Source: Brevibacterium album DSM 18261
Lineage (GTDB): Bacteria; Actinomycetota; Actinomycetes; Actinomycetales; Brevibacteriaceae
NCBI RefSeq assembly: GCF_000426445.1
Contig: NZ_AUFJ01000011.1
Span: 305,253 to 369,252, forward strand
Direction of reading: 5' to 3'
Length of the DNA stretch: 64,000 bases
The position numbers and the translations under genes were made by a program. Below the pieces are notes generated by a model, which saw nothing but the letters and a program-made list of their open reading frames with translations, searched no databases and was not told the DNA's origin. Positions 7,959 to 15,899 of the stretch are shown here, piece by piece. Every line of letters starts with the position of its first letter. Positions within the stretch are counted from its first letter, which is position 1.

Positions 7959-8638
7959 CCGTCCCGTTCTACGTCTCGCCCGAGCAGCTCATGAAGGACC
8001 GCGCGGACTTCGCCCGCAAGGGCATCGCCCGCGGGCGCTCCGTCCTCGTGCTCGGCTGCGCGGACGGCATCCTGCTGCTCGCGGAGAACGCCTCCCCGAG
8101 CCTCAACAAGCTCGCGGAGATCTACGACCGGATCGGCTTCGCCGCGGTCGGCAAGTACAACGAGTTCGAGGGCCTGCGCCAGGCCGGAGTGCGGTATGCG
8201 GACCTGCGCGGATACTCCTATGAACGCTCGGACGTCACCGCCCGGGGGCTCGCGAACGCCTATGCGCAGACGCTCGCCGGCGTGTTCACGAATGCGCAGA
8301 AGCCCTATGAGGTCGAGCTCGTCGTCGCGGAGCTCGGCACGGCACCGGCGGCCGACCGCCTCTTCCGGGTCTCCTATGACGGCTCGATCGCCGACGAGCG
8401 CTCGCACGTGGCCCTCGGCGGCGGGGCCGAGGCGATCACCGCGCGCCTCGACGCGGGCCCCGGGGACCTCGCCGGCCTCGGCCTGCGCGAGGCGCTCGCG
8501 GCCGGACGGGAGGCGATGGGGCTCACGGCGGACTCCGCGCACCTCGAGGCCGCGCTGCTGGACCGCACCCGGCTGGGCGCGAGCGCCGCGCAGAGCCGCC
8601 GCACGTTCCGGAGACTCACGGAGGAGGAGCTCGCATGA
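7955..8638 (+). CDS. prcA: 20S proteasome alpha subunit PrcA
   Basis: This 227-residue structural subunit forms the outer rings of the core and its N-terminus gates substrate entry. The start MTVPFYVSPEQLMKDRADFA is typical of PrcA, followed by RKGIARGRSVLVLGCADGILL. It lacks the N-terminal Thr of beta subunits, as expected. It overlaps prcB upstream and pafA downstream by 4 bases each (ATGA), giving stoichiometric translation with its partners. Confidence 0.96.
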   Translation: MTVPFYVSPEQLMKDRADFARKGIARGRSVLVLGCADGILLLAENASPSLNKLAEIYDRIGFAAVGKYNEFEGLRQAGVRYADLRGYSYERSDVTARGLANAYAQTLAGVFTNAQKPYEVELVVAELGTAPAADRLFRVSYDGSIADERSHVALGGGAEAITARLDAGPGDLAGLGLREALAAGREAMGLTADSAHLEAALLDRTRLGASAAQSRRTFRRLTEEELA

Positions 8639-10113
8639 AGAGGATCTTCGGACTCGAGACCGAGTACGGGATCGCCTACACCGCAGGCCGGGAGCGGCGC
8701 CTGGGGCCGGAGGAGGTGGCCCGGTACCTGTTCCGGCCGGTCGTGGAGTGGGGGCGCTCGTCCAATGTGTTCCTGCCCAACGGCTCCCGCCTCTACCTCG
8801 ACGTGGGCTCGCATCCCGAGTACGCGACGGCCGAATGCGATGCGCTCCCGGACCTCATCGCGCAGGATGCGGCGGGCAACCGGATACTGGCCGACCTCCT
8901 CTCGCGCGCGCAGACCGCGCTCGAGGCCGACGGCCACGACGGCACCGCCCACCTCGTGAAGAACAACACCGATTCCGCGGGCAACTCCTACGGGAGCCAC
9001 GAGAACTTCCTCATCCGCCGTTCGATGGACTTCTCCCGGCTCGCCACGACGCTCCTGCCCTTCCTCGTGACCCGGCAGCTCATCGCCGGCGCCGGCGCGC
9101 TCATCCCCGCCTCGCCCACGCTCACAGCGCCCTCCCCGAACGCCGCGCCCGGCACGCAGGCCTCGCAGCGCACGGCTCCGACCGGGCCGGGCGGGACGGT
9201 CTTCGGCCTCTCCGCGCGCTCCGATGTGATGTGGGAGGGCGTGTCCTCGGCGACCACCCGCTCGCGGCCCATCATCAATGCCCGGGACGAACCCCATGCG
9301 GACGCGGAGCAGTACCGCCGGCTGCACGTGATCGTGGGCGACTCCTCGATGCTGCAGCCCACCACGGAGCTCAAGGTGGGCACGGCAGGGCTCGTCCTCG
9401 ACCTCATCGAGACCGGCGTGCCGGTCCGGGACCTCAGCCTGCGCCATCCCATCCGCGACATCCGCCTCATCGCCCGCGACCTCACGGGCTCCACGGAGCT
9501 CGAGGGCGCGGACGGGGGCGCCCGGACCGCGCTGCAGCTGCAGGGCGTCTACCTCGAGCACGCCGCGGCCCTCGTGCAGCGCGGCGACCACTCGCTCGGC
9601 GACGATGCGACGGCCGCCCGGGTGATCGACCGGTGGTCGCGCATGCTCGCAGCGCTCGAGAGCGGCGATCCCTCCGTCATGGCCGAGGAGATCGACTGGG
9701 TCGCGAAGAAGGCGCTCATGGACCGCTACCTCGAGCGCAGCGGGGCGGACTTCTCCGATCCCCGGCTGGCCCGCCTCGACGTCGCCTTCCACGACATCAC
9801 CCCCGGCGCGGGCCTGCTGTCCTCGCTCGAGGCCGCGGGCCGGGTCCGGACGGTCGCAGGCCGGGACGCGATCGCCCGGGCGGAGGAGACGCCCCCGGAG
9901 AGCACCCGCGCCCGCCTGCGCGGGCGCTTCGTCGCCGCCGCGCACGCCGCGCGCCGCGATTTCACCGTCGACTGGGTCCACCTGCGGGTCAACGACCACG
10001 CCCACCGGGCAGTGGTGCTCAAGGACCCGTTCGCACCGGAGAACGAGCGCGCCGAGGCCCTCATCGCGGCACTCGCCGCTGAGGCCGATCCCCAGGCGGC
10101 TGTGAGACCCTGA
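8635..10113 (+). CDS. pafA: Pup-protein ligase PafA
   Basis: PafA activates the gamma-carboxylate of the C-terminal Glu of Pup with ATP and joins it to substrate Lys residues. The 492-residue protein starts KRIFGLETEYGIA (Mg-ATP site Glu near residue 8), has SRLYLDVGSHPEYAT with the essential Asp at residue 56, and shares KNNTDSAGNSYGSHENF with Dop. The region after LVTRQLIAGAG carries an unusual Pro/Thr/Ala-rich stretch at about residues 155-187 (bases 9097-9195) not found in the mycobacterial protein as I recall it. It overlaps prcA by ATGA and is the last gene of the operon. Confidence 0.95.
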   Translation: MKRIFGLETEYGIAYTAGRERRLGPEEVARYLFRPVVEWGRSSNVFLPNGSRLYLDVGSHPEYATAECDALPDLIAQDAAGNRILADLLSRAQTALEADGHDGTAHLVKNNTDSAGNSYGSHENFLIRRSMDFSRLATTLLPFLVTRQLIAGAGALIPASPTLTAPSPNAAPGTQASQRTAPTGPGGTVFGLSARSDVMWEGVSSATTRSRPIINARDEPHADAEQYRRLHVIVGDSSMLQPTTELKVGTAGLVLDLIETGVPVRDLSLRHPIRDIRLIARDLTGSTELEGADGGARTALQLQGVYLEHAAALVQRGDHSLGDDATAARVIDRWSRMLAALESGDPSVMAEEIDWVAKKALMDRYLERSGADFSDPRLARLDVAFHDITPGAGLLSSLEAAGRVRTVAGRDAIARAEETPPESTRARLRGRFVAAAHAARRDFTVDWVHLRVNDHAHRAVVLKDPFAPENERAEALIAALAAEADPQAAVRP

Positions 10114-10163
10114 GCACCGTGAGAAGCCAATTCCCATCGCACCACCGTCAGAAGGGACCATCT

Positions 10164-11114
10164 GTGAGAAAGACCGTGCTCAGCGCCGCTGTGACCGCGG
10201 TGCTCGTCCTCTCCGCGTGCAGCGCGGACGAGGCCGAGCCGGCCCAGTCGCCCGCGGCCGAGGAGGTCGAGGCGCAGTCCACGGCGCTCGACGACGTCAC
10301 CGTGAGCGGTGAGGCCGGCAGCGAACCGGAGGTCGAGTTCGAGGCCCCGCTCGTCATCGAGGAGCCCGATTCCACCGTGGTCTCCGAGGGCGAGGGCGAG
10401 ACCGTCGAGGAGGGGGTGCAGGTGACCGCCCATATGACGCTCGTCTCCGGCGCCTCGGGAGAGGTCATCGAGTCCTCGTACGAGAGCGAGGCCCCCTCGG
10501 GCTTCCCCACGGACACCGCGCAGATCAACCAGGGCCTGTTCGACGCCGTCGTGGGCCAGCGGGTGGGCTCGCGCGTGCTGCTCGCCCTCAACGGGCCCGC
10601 GCAGTCGGGCTCCCAACCGGAGACGCTGCTCTACGTCGTCGACATCGAGGGGGTCGAGGACATCCCCGAGCCGCTGGAGCGGGCCGAGGGCCAGGAGCAG
10701 GAGCTGCCGGAGGGCTTCCCCGCCGTCACCCGCGGCGAGAACGGCGCACCGGCACTCGAGCAGCCCAGCGGCGAACCGCCGGCCGAGCTCGAGACGGCCT
10801 ACACGATCGAGGGCACGGGCCCCGAGGTCGAGGAGGGGCAGAACGTCACCGTCCACTACACGGGCTGGCTGTGGGACGACGCCTCCGAGCCCTTCGACTC
10901 CTCCTGGGAGCGCGGCGAGCCCTATCCCGTGCAGAACGTGGGGCAGGCGCCCGTCATCGACGCCTGGAACGAGGGCCTCGTGGGCCAGAAGGTGGGCTCG
11001 CAGATCGTCCTCGTCGTGCCCCCGGACAAGGGGTACGGGGCGCAGGGCCAGGGAGAGATCCCCGGCGACGCCACCCTCGTCTTCGTCATCGACATCCTCG
11101 CCGCCGTCGGCTGA
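10164..11114 (+). CDS. Lipoprotein with two FKBP-type peptidyl-prolyl isomerase domains
   Basis: The start GTG 10164 follows AGAAGGGA and gives a classical lipoprotein signal (VRKTVLSAAVTAVLVLSAC, lipobox LSAC). The 316-residue product is therefore an extracytoplasmic, membrane-anchored foldase. The C-terminal domain (about residues 210-316) is a good FKBP: VTVHYTGWLWDD, PYPVQNVGQAPVIDAWNEG, GSQIVLVVPPDKGYGAQG. The middle domain (about 70-175) has the same layout but is degenerate. An acidic linker follows the lipobox. It lies 50 bp after pafA, with an FKBP paralogue next downstream. Confidence 0.85.
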   Translation: MRKTVLSAAVTAVLVLSACSADEAEPAQSPAAEEVEAQSTALDDVTVSGEAGSEPEVEFEAPLVIEEPDSTVVSEGEGETVEEGVQVTAHMTLVSGASGEVIESSYESEAPSGFPTDTAQINQGLFDAVVGQRVGSRVLLALNGPAQSGSQPETLLYVVDIEGVEDIPEPLERAEGQEQELPEGFPAVTRGENGAPALEQPSGEPPAELETAYTIEGTGPEVEEGQNVTVHYTGWLWDDASEPFDSSWERGEPYPVQNVGQAPVIDAWNEGLVGQKVGSQIVLVVPPDKGYGAQGQGEIPGDATLVFVIDILAAVG

Positions 11115-11162
11115 CGCCGCGGCGCAGCCCTGAGACGCACACACCCGAGACAAGGAGCAGAT

Positions 11163-11537
11163 ATGAGCAAGCAGAAGCCCGTCGTCGACTTCCCCGGCGA
11201 GTCCGCGCCCACCGAACTCGAGATCGTCGAGGAGACCGAGGGCACCGGCGAGGAGGCGAAGCCCGGTGACACCGTCGCCGTCCACTATGTGGGTGTGGCC
11301 TTCTCCACGGGCGAGGAGTTCGACGCCTCCTACAACCGCGGCGCGCCGCTGCAGTTCAAGCTCGGGGTGGGCATGGTCATCCCCGGCTGGGACCAGGGCG
11401 TGACCGGCATGAAGGTGGGCGGACGTCGCACGCTGCGCATTCCGCCCCACCTCGCCTACGGCCCCTCGGGCGTCCCCGGTGCGATCGCTCCGAACGAGAG
11501 CCTCATCTTCGTCTGCGATCTGGAGAAGATCGGCTGA
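11163..11537 (+). CDS. FKBP-type peptidyl-prolyl cis-trans isomerase
   Basis: This cytoplasmic single-domain FKBP of 124 residues has no signal peptide. All core elements are present: VAVHYVGVAFSTGEEFDASYNRG, VGMVIPGWDQGVTGMKVGGRR, PPHLAYGPSGVPGAIAPNESLIF. It speeds Xaa-Pro isomerisation during folding. AAGGAG lies 6 bases before ATG 11163. It is separated from the lipoprotein paralogue by 48 bp and probably shares its transcript. It is convergent with the DUF3866 gene. Confidence 0.9.
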   Translation: MSKQKPVVDFPGESAPTELEIVEETEGTGEEAKPGDTVAVHYVGVAFSTGEEFDASYNRGAPLQFKLGVGMVIPGWDQGVTGMKVGGRRTLRIPPHLAYGPSGVPGAIAPNESLIFVCDLEKIG

Positions 11538-11567
11538 GCTCTCCCTGAGCGGGATGCGCCGGAGCCC

Positions 11568-12731
11568 TCAGATCCTCGCCGCCGCGGCCCGGCCCGCGGC
11601 GGCGGCGGCGAGGAAGGCCGCGAGATCCCGGTCGAGGCCGCGCCCCATCGTCGACATGCGGACGGGTGCGGCCTCGAGCGCGTCGAGGAGACCGGCGAGT
11701 CCGATCTCCTCGCGCACGTGCCCTGCGGCGGTGAGCACTGCGAGCTGCTCCTCGAGTCGCGCCGGCAGCGCGGCGCCGTCATCGGCCCAGGCCTGCTCCT
11801 GCCCCCACGCACGGGCGCGGGCCGCCTCTGCGGGCGTGAGCGAGCCCAGCACGGGGGCGGGCACGAGAACTCCCGGCCGGGCGACCCGGCCCACCGCGGT
11901 GAGCGTGTGGTGCGAGACGCCGAGGTGGCGGTCCCGGGCATCGGCCTGGGACATGCGCAGGGCAGCGATCGCGGTGCCGCCGAGCAGGGCCGCGGCATTG
12001 AGGTGGTCGCCCACCACGAGACCGGAGAAGCCGTAGGGTGTGCCGGTGCCCAGATTGCCCGGACCCTGCGCGACGATGACGGCGTCGGCGTCCGCGATGT
12101 GCACGGCGCTCAGCAGGCCCGTGTGGACCGTCACGGCCTCGTGATCGCCCCCGTGAGCCTGGCCGACCGTGACCGTCGCGCTCAGGACGCCCGCTTCCCG
12201 GAGCGTGCTCACGGCGCGGGAGAACTGCAGGGGCAGGGCGGCGCCGTCGGTCATGACATACGCGATCCGCGCCTCGGGCCGGTCTGCGCGGATGCCCGCG
12301 GCGATGGCCGGCACGGCGGAATGCAGGTCTGCGACGACCACGGGGCGGCCTGCGAGCGAGTCCGCCGTGCGCAGCGTCTCGTGGTGCGGAGACTCCTGAT
12401 CGTCGACCCCGAGCACCATCGTCTGCAGCGGGGAGTACCGGTCCTTGACGAGGTGCCCCGGGCCGGGCGGAGGATCGGCGGGCAGGCTCTCGGGCAGTGC
12501 GATCACGAGGGCGAAGCCGCCGGTGCCGAGCCCGCGCGCGAGCGCGGAGACGTTGAGGAGCACGGCGTCGCCGGGCTCGGGGGAGCCCACGAGGTCCGTG
12601 TAGGCCAGCGCGCGCACCTCCGCGGCGGAGTCGTCGCCGGGCAGGGGGGTGTCGAGCTGCGCGCTCACCTCCCGCGCTCCCGGCCGGTCGTGGAGGACTG
12701 TGCGGACTGTCGCGCGGCGCCAATGGATCAT
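11568..12731 (-). CDS. DUF3866 family protein
   Basis: This 387-residue actinobacterial protein has a DUF3866-like layout and is of unknown biochemical function. Glycine-rich and histidine-containing motifs such as GQAHGGDHEAVTVHTGL, VAQGPGNLGTGTPYGFSG and GVSHHTLTAVGR suggest a metal or nucleotide site, but none is assigned. It is encoded divergently from pafB, and the two genes share one palindromic -10 site. The ATG at 12731 has TACAGT ending exactly 7 bases upstream. The pairing with pafBC suggests a link to DNA-damage or protein-quality responses, but this is inference. Confidence 0.75.
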   Translation of the reverse strand: MIHWRRATVRTVLHDRPGAREVSAQLDTPLPGDDSAAEVRALAYTDLVGSPEPGDAVLLNVSALARGLGTGGFALVIALPESLPADPPPGPGHLVKDRYSPLQTMVLGVDDQESPHHETLRTADSLAGRPVVVADLHSAVPAIAAGIRADRPEARIAYVMTDGAALPLQFSRAVSTLREAGVLSATVTVGQAHGGDHEAVTVHTGLLSAVHIADADAVIVAQGPGNLGTGTPYGFSGLVVGDHLNAAALLGGTAIAALRMSQADARDRHLGVSHHTLTAVGRVARPGVLVPAPVLGSLTPAEAARARAWGQEQAWADDGAALPARLEEQLAVLTAAGHVREEIGLAGLLDALEAAPVRMSTMGRGLDRDLAAFLAAAAAGRAAAARI

Positions 12732-12737
12732 GGTGAG

Positions 12738-12744
12738 TACTGTA
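12738..12744. promoter_or_regulatory. Palindromic bidirectional -10 (TACTGTA) of pafB and DUF3866
   Basis: TACTGT (12738-12743) ends 7 bases before the pafB GTG at 12751. On the minus strand TACAGT (12744-12739) ends 7 bases before the DUF3866 ATG at 12731. The two hexamers share five base pairs, so only one polymerase could occupy the site at a time. Confidence 0.6.
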
Positions 12745-12750
12745 GGGGAC

Positions 12751-13785
12751 GTGTCACGAGTACGTCGTCAGACCGAGCGGCTGCTGAACCTGCTCATCGC
12801 CCTCCGCGCGGCCCAGGGGTGGGTCGACCGCGAATTCCTGCGCCGCGCCATCCAGGACTACGCGGATCTCGACGATGCCGCCTTCGACCGCCAGTTCAGC
12901 CGCGACAAGCAGGCGCTTGCCGAGCTGGGCATCCGCATCAGCGTGAGCGACTGGGACGACCCGGTCACGGGCGGCACCGGCTACGGGTACCGCATCGAGG
13001 ACTCCGACTACGCGCTCACCGAGATCGGCTTCACGCCGGAGGAGGCGGCACTCGTCTCCGTGAGCCGGACGCTCCTGGACGACACCGCATTCGCCGCCGG
13101 GGCCGGGACCGCGCTGAGCAAGCTCCGCGGTCTCGGCGACGGCTTCGACGCCGGCAGCGGGGACAGCACCGCCGCCGAGGTGTCCGCCCGGCTGCCGGGC
13201 TCGCTCGCAGGCACGGCCTTCGCGGATCTGCTGCATGCCCTCGAGGCCCGGCGCGCGGTCTCGTTCGACTACCGCAGGCCCGGTGGGGAATCGGCCACGC
13301 GGCGGCTCGAGCCCTATGCGCTGCTGACCAGGGGCGCGCGCTCCTATGTCATGGGCCGCGATCTCGACCGCGGTGCGGTGCGCTCCTTCCGCCTCAGCAG
13401 GATCTCCGGCCGCATCGCGAAGGTGCCGCGCCGCCGCGACGGCGACTATGCGATCCCGGAGGACTTCCGGGCCGCCGAGCAGTTCGCCCCCGAACCGGCC
13501 GCCGAGCCGGCGGAGATGCCGGTACGCTGCCTGCTGGCCCTGGCCCCGGGACGTGCGCTGCCGCTCAGGGAGGAGGGCGCGCCCGCAGTGCTGCCGGCGG
13601 AGGCGGCCGCGCCCGCGGGCTGGGAGGGCTGCGAGGTGCCGCTCGACGATCCCGCCCGGTTCGCCGAGCGCCTGCTGGAGTTCACCCCCTCCGTGGCCGT
13701 CGTCGCCCCGGCCTCGCTGCGCGGTCTGCACCGCGAGCTGCTCGCCGCCACCGCCCAGGCGCTGGAGGTCGCCGGCCGTGGCTGA
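12751..13785 (+). CDS. pafB: WYL-domain transcriptional regulator PafB
   Basis: PafB with PafC forms the activator of the LexA-independent mycobacterial DNA-damage response; ssDNA binding by the WYL domain is thought to trigger it. The 344-residue protein has an N-terminal winged helix (RRQTERLLNLLIALRAAQGWVDREFLRR) and a WYL region near residues 165-215 (RRAVSFDYRRPGG, LEPYALLTRGARSYVMG, RSFRLSRISG). GTG 12751 is chosen because TACTGT ends 7 bases before it. It overlaps pafC by 8 bases. Confidence 0.92.
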   Translation: MSRVRRQTERLLNLLIALRAAQGWVDREFLRRAIQDYADLDDAAFDRQFSRDKQALAELGIRISVSDWDDPVTGGTGYGYRIEDSDYALTEIGFTPEEAALVSVSRTLLDDTAFAAGAGTALSKLRGLGDGFDAGSGDSTAAEVSARLPGSLAGTAFADLLHALEARRAVSFDYRRPGGESATRRLEPYALLTRGARSYVMGRDLDRGAVRSFRLSRISGRIAKVPRRRDGDYAIPEDFRAAEQFAPEPAAEPAEMPVRCLLALAPGRALPLREEGAPAVLPAEAAAPAGWEGCEVPLDDPARFAERLLEFTPSVAVVAPASLRGLHRELLAATAQALEVAGRG

Positions 13786-14734
13786 GCGCGCGGCGGACCG
13801 GCTCGCCCGCCTGCTGGGCCTCGTGCCCTATCTCACCCGCAGGCCCGGGACCACCCTCGATGAGCTCGCGGCCCATTTCCAGGTCGATGCCGCGCAGATC
13901 GTCGACGATCTCGAGCTGCTCTTCGTCACGGGCCGGCCCGGCCATCTGCCCGATGACCTCATCGAGGCCGAATGGGAGGACGGCAGGGTCTACGTGGGCA
14001 ATGCGGAGGAGGTCTCCGTGCCCGTGCGGCTGAGCCCCTACGAGGCGGCGGGCCTGCTGCTCGCCGTCGAGCATCTCGCGGCATCCGGGGCTGCTCCGGC
14101 CGAGACCGTGGCGGCGGTGCGCGAGAAGCTGGCGCGCACCGCCGGCGGCGCCGCAGGCGTGCTCGACGTGGCGCCTCCCACCATCGCCCCGGACCTCGCC
14201 GCACGGATCCGGAGTGCGCTGCGTGAGGACCGGGCGCTCCGCCTCGAGTACTACGTCCCGAGCCGTGACGAGCTCACCGTGAGAACCGTCACACCGCACC
14301 AGCTCCGCCTCGGCCGGACGTGGTATCTGGACGCGCACTGCCACACATCGGGCGGAGAGCGCAGCTTCGCCGTCGAGCGGATCCGCAGCGCCGTGGTGAC
14401 GGACCGCCCCGCAGCGGATCCTCCGGACGCCGCGCCCGCGGAGACCGGGAGCACGGCCGGTTCGCGGCTGCGCCTCGTACTCGCACCGGAGGCGGCCTGG
14501 CTCGCCGATGAGCTCGCGGCTTCGGCCCCGGGATGCGAGCTCGTCCACGATGCGGCCGGACCGGGCACCGTCGCCGTAACCGTCCCGCGGGCGGGCCGCG
14601 ACTGGGCCAGGCGGCTCCTGGCCGCGCACGGTCGGGGCGTGCTCGAGGTCGAGCCCGCCTCCCTGGCCCGGGAGGCGGCCGCACTCGTACGCGCCGGACT
14701 GGACCTGTGCGCAGACGCTCCCGCCCGCCACTAG
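13778..14734 (+). CDS. pafC: WYL-domain transcriptional regulator PafC
   Basis: PafC is the partner of PafB in the DNA-damage activator. The 318-residue protein starts with a helix-turn-helix (RLARLLGLVPYLTRRPGTTLDELAAHFQ) and has a WYL region (ALRLEYYVPSRDELTVRTV, RLGRTWYLDAHCHTSGGERSFAVERI), then a C-terminal WCX-type extension. The GTG at 13778 lies inside pafB, which ensures coupled translation. Its TAG stop forms the first half of the TAGACT -10 box for tatA. Confidence 0.92.
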   Translation: MAERAADRLARLLGLVPYLTRRPGTTLDELAAHFQVDAAQIVDDLELLFVTGRPGHLPDDLIEAEWEDGRVYVGNAEEVSVPVRLSPYEAAGLLLAVEHLAASGAAPAETVAAVREKLARTAGGAAGVLDVAPPTIAPDLAARIRSALREDRALRLEYYVPSRDELTVRTVTPHQLRLGRTWYLDAHCHTSGGERSFAVERIRSAVVTDRPAADPPDAAPAETGSTAGSRLRLVLAPEAAWLADELAASAPGCELVHDAAGPGTVAVTVPRAGRDWARRLLAAHGRGVLEVEPASLAREAAALVRAGLDLCADAPARH

Positions 14735-14737
14735 ACT
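14732..14737 (+). promoter_or_regulatory. Probable -10 box for tatAC
   Basis: TAGACT overlaps the pafC stop codon and sits about 31 bases before the tatA ATG, leaving a short 5' leader with an AAGGAG ribosome-binding site. It lies in the 11-mer ACTAGACTTGA, identical to that at the end of dop. Confidence 0.45.
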
Positions 14738-14768
14738 TGACCCGAGTACTGCCGTCCAAGGAGCCCGA

Positions 14769-15056
14769 ATGCGACCCCAGCCTGTTCACTTCATCATCCT
14801 CATCGTCGTCGTCCTGCTGATCTTCGGAGCTCCCAAGCTGCCGAGCATCGCCAGGAGCATCGGCAAGTCCATGAAGGTCTTCAAGTCCGAGGTCGAGGAC
14901 CTCCGCGGCGACCGCAAGGACGAGTTCGACGAGGACGAGCGCCCCGCCAAGCGGATCGACCGCACGTCCTCGGCACCCACCGTCGACGACGTGACCGGTG
15001 CCTCGGAACGCGCTGCTGAGCCGCGCACCGAGGACGAGACTCGCAAGGACCGGTGA
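14769..15056 (+). CDS. tatA: Sec-independent translocase subunit TatA
   Basis: TatA oligomerises to let folded twin-arginine proteins cross the membrane. The 95-residue product has one N-terminal transmembrane helix (HFIILIVVVLLIFGAPKLP), the FGAPKLP hinge and the amphipathic helix SIARSIGKSMKVFKSEVEDL, then a charged disordered tail. AAGGAG is 6 bases before ATG 14769. tatC follows 20 bases downstream. M. tuberculosis has the same pafB-pafC-tatA-tatC-helY order. Confidence 0.95.
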   Translation: MRPQPVHFIILIVVVLLIFGAPKLPSIARSIGKSMKVFKSEVEDLRGDRKDEFDEDERPAKRIDRTSSAPTVDDVTGASERAAEPRTEDETRKDR

Positions 15057-15076
15057 GCACGAGCGAAGTCTGACAG

Positions 15077-15895
15077 GTGGTGAAGAAGGACAGAACGGGC
15101 GGGCGACGCTCGAACCCGGAGAAGAGGATGTCCCTGGGCGGACATCTCATCGAGCTGCGCAACCGCGTTTTCGCCTCGGTGATCGTCGTCGCGCTCGCGG
15201 CGGTCGCGGGCTGGTTCCTCTACGATCCGGTGCTGCAGATCCTGCAGTCGCCCGTCGAGCAGATCGCGTCTCAGGAGGGGCGCATCGCGGAGCTCAACTA
15301 CGCCGGCATCGCCTCGCCCTTCGACATGAAGATCAAGGTGTCGCTGTTCATCGGCATCATGCTCGCCGCCCCTTTCTGGCTCTACCAGGTGTGGGCCTTC
15401 GTCATGCCCGGCCTCACCAAGAAGGAGAAGTGGTACAGCCTGGGCTTCATGTCCACGGCGATCCCGCTCTTCATCGTGGGCGCCTCGCTGGCCTTCTTCG
15501 CCATGCCCAATGCCGTCAAGGCGCTGTCCTCCTTCACCCCCACCGGCGCCACCAACATCATCCCAGCCCAGGACTATCTCACATTCGTCATGATCATCAC
15601 GGTGGTCTTCGGCTGTGCGTTCGTGCTGCCGGTCCTCATGGTGGGGCTCAACATGGTGGGCGTGCTGAGCGCCGGCCGCATCCGGAAGTCCTGGCGGATC
15701 GTGGTGCTCATCGTGTTCGTGTTCGCCGCGATCGCGACCCCCGCACCCGATGCCATGTCCATGTTCTTCCTCGCGGTCCCCATGCTCCTGCTGTTCTTCC
15801 TCGCCTGGGTCATCTGCCTCCTGGGCGACCGCCGGCGGAAGCGGAAGCTCATCGCGGAAGGGCTGTGGGTCGACGAGGACGACGAGGAGGAGTGA
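15077..15895 (+). CDS. tatC: Sec-independent translocase subunit TatC
   Basis: TatC is the six-helix membrane receptor for twin-arginine signal peptides. The 272-residue protein has the cytoplasmic N-terminus MSLGGHLIELRNRVF (the conserved HL.ELR.R motif), SPFDMKIKVSLFIGIMLAAP with the conserved F...K segment, and PGLTKKEK before the third helix. Tandem GTGs lie at 15077 and 15080; either could start. The C-terminus is highly acidic (VDEDDEEE). The helicase gene starts 5 bases downstream, so all three genes probably form one operon. Confidence 0.94.
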   Translation: MVKKDRTGGRRSNPEKRMSLGGHLIELRNRVFASVIVVALAAVAGWFLYDPVLQILQSPVEQIASQEGRIAELNYAGIASPFDMKIKVSLFIGIMLAAPFWLYQVWAFVMPGLTKKEKWYSLGFMSTAIPLFIVGASLAFFAMPNAVKALSSFTPTGATNIIPAQDYLTFVMIITVVFGCAFVLPVLMVGLNMVGVLSAGRIRKSWRIVVLIVFVFAAIATPAPDAMSMFFLAVPMLLLFFLAWVICLLGDRRRKRKLIAEGLWVDEDDEEE

Positions 15896-15899
15896 GACC

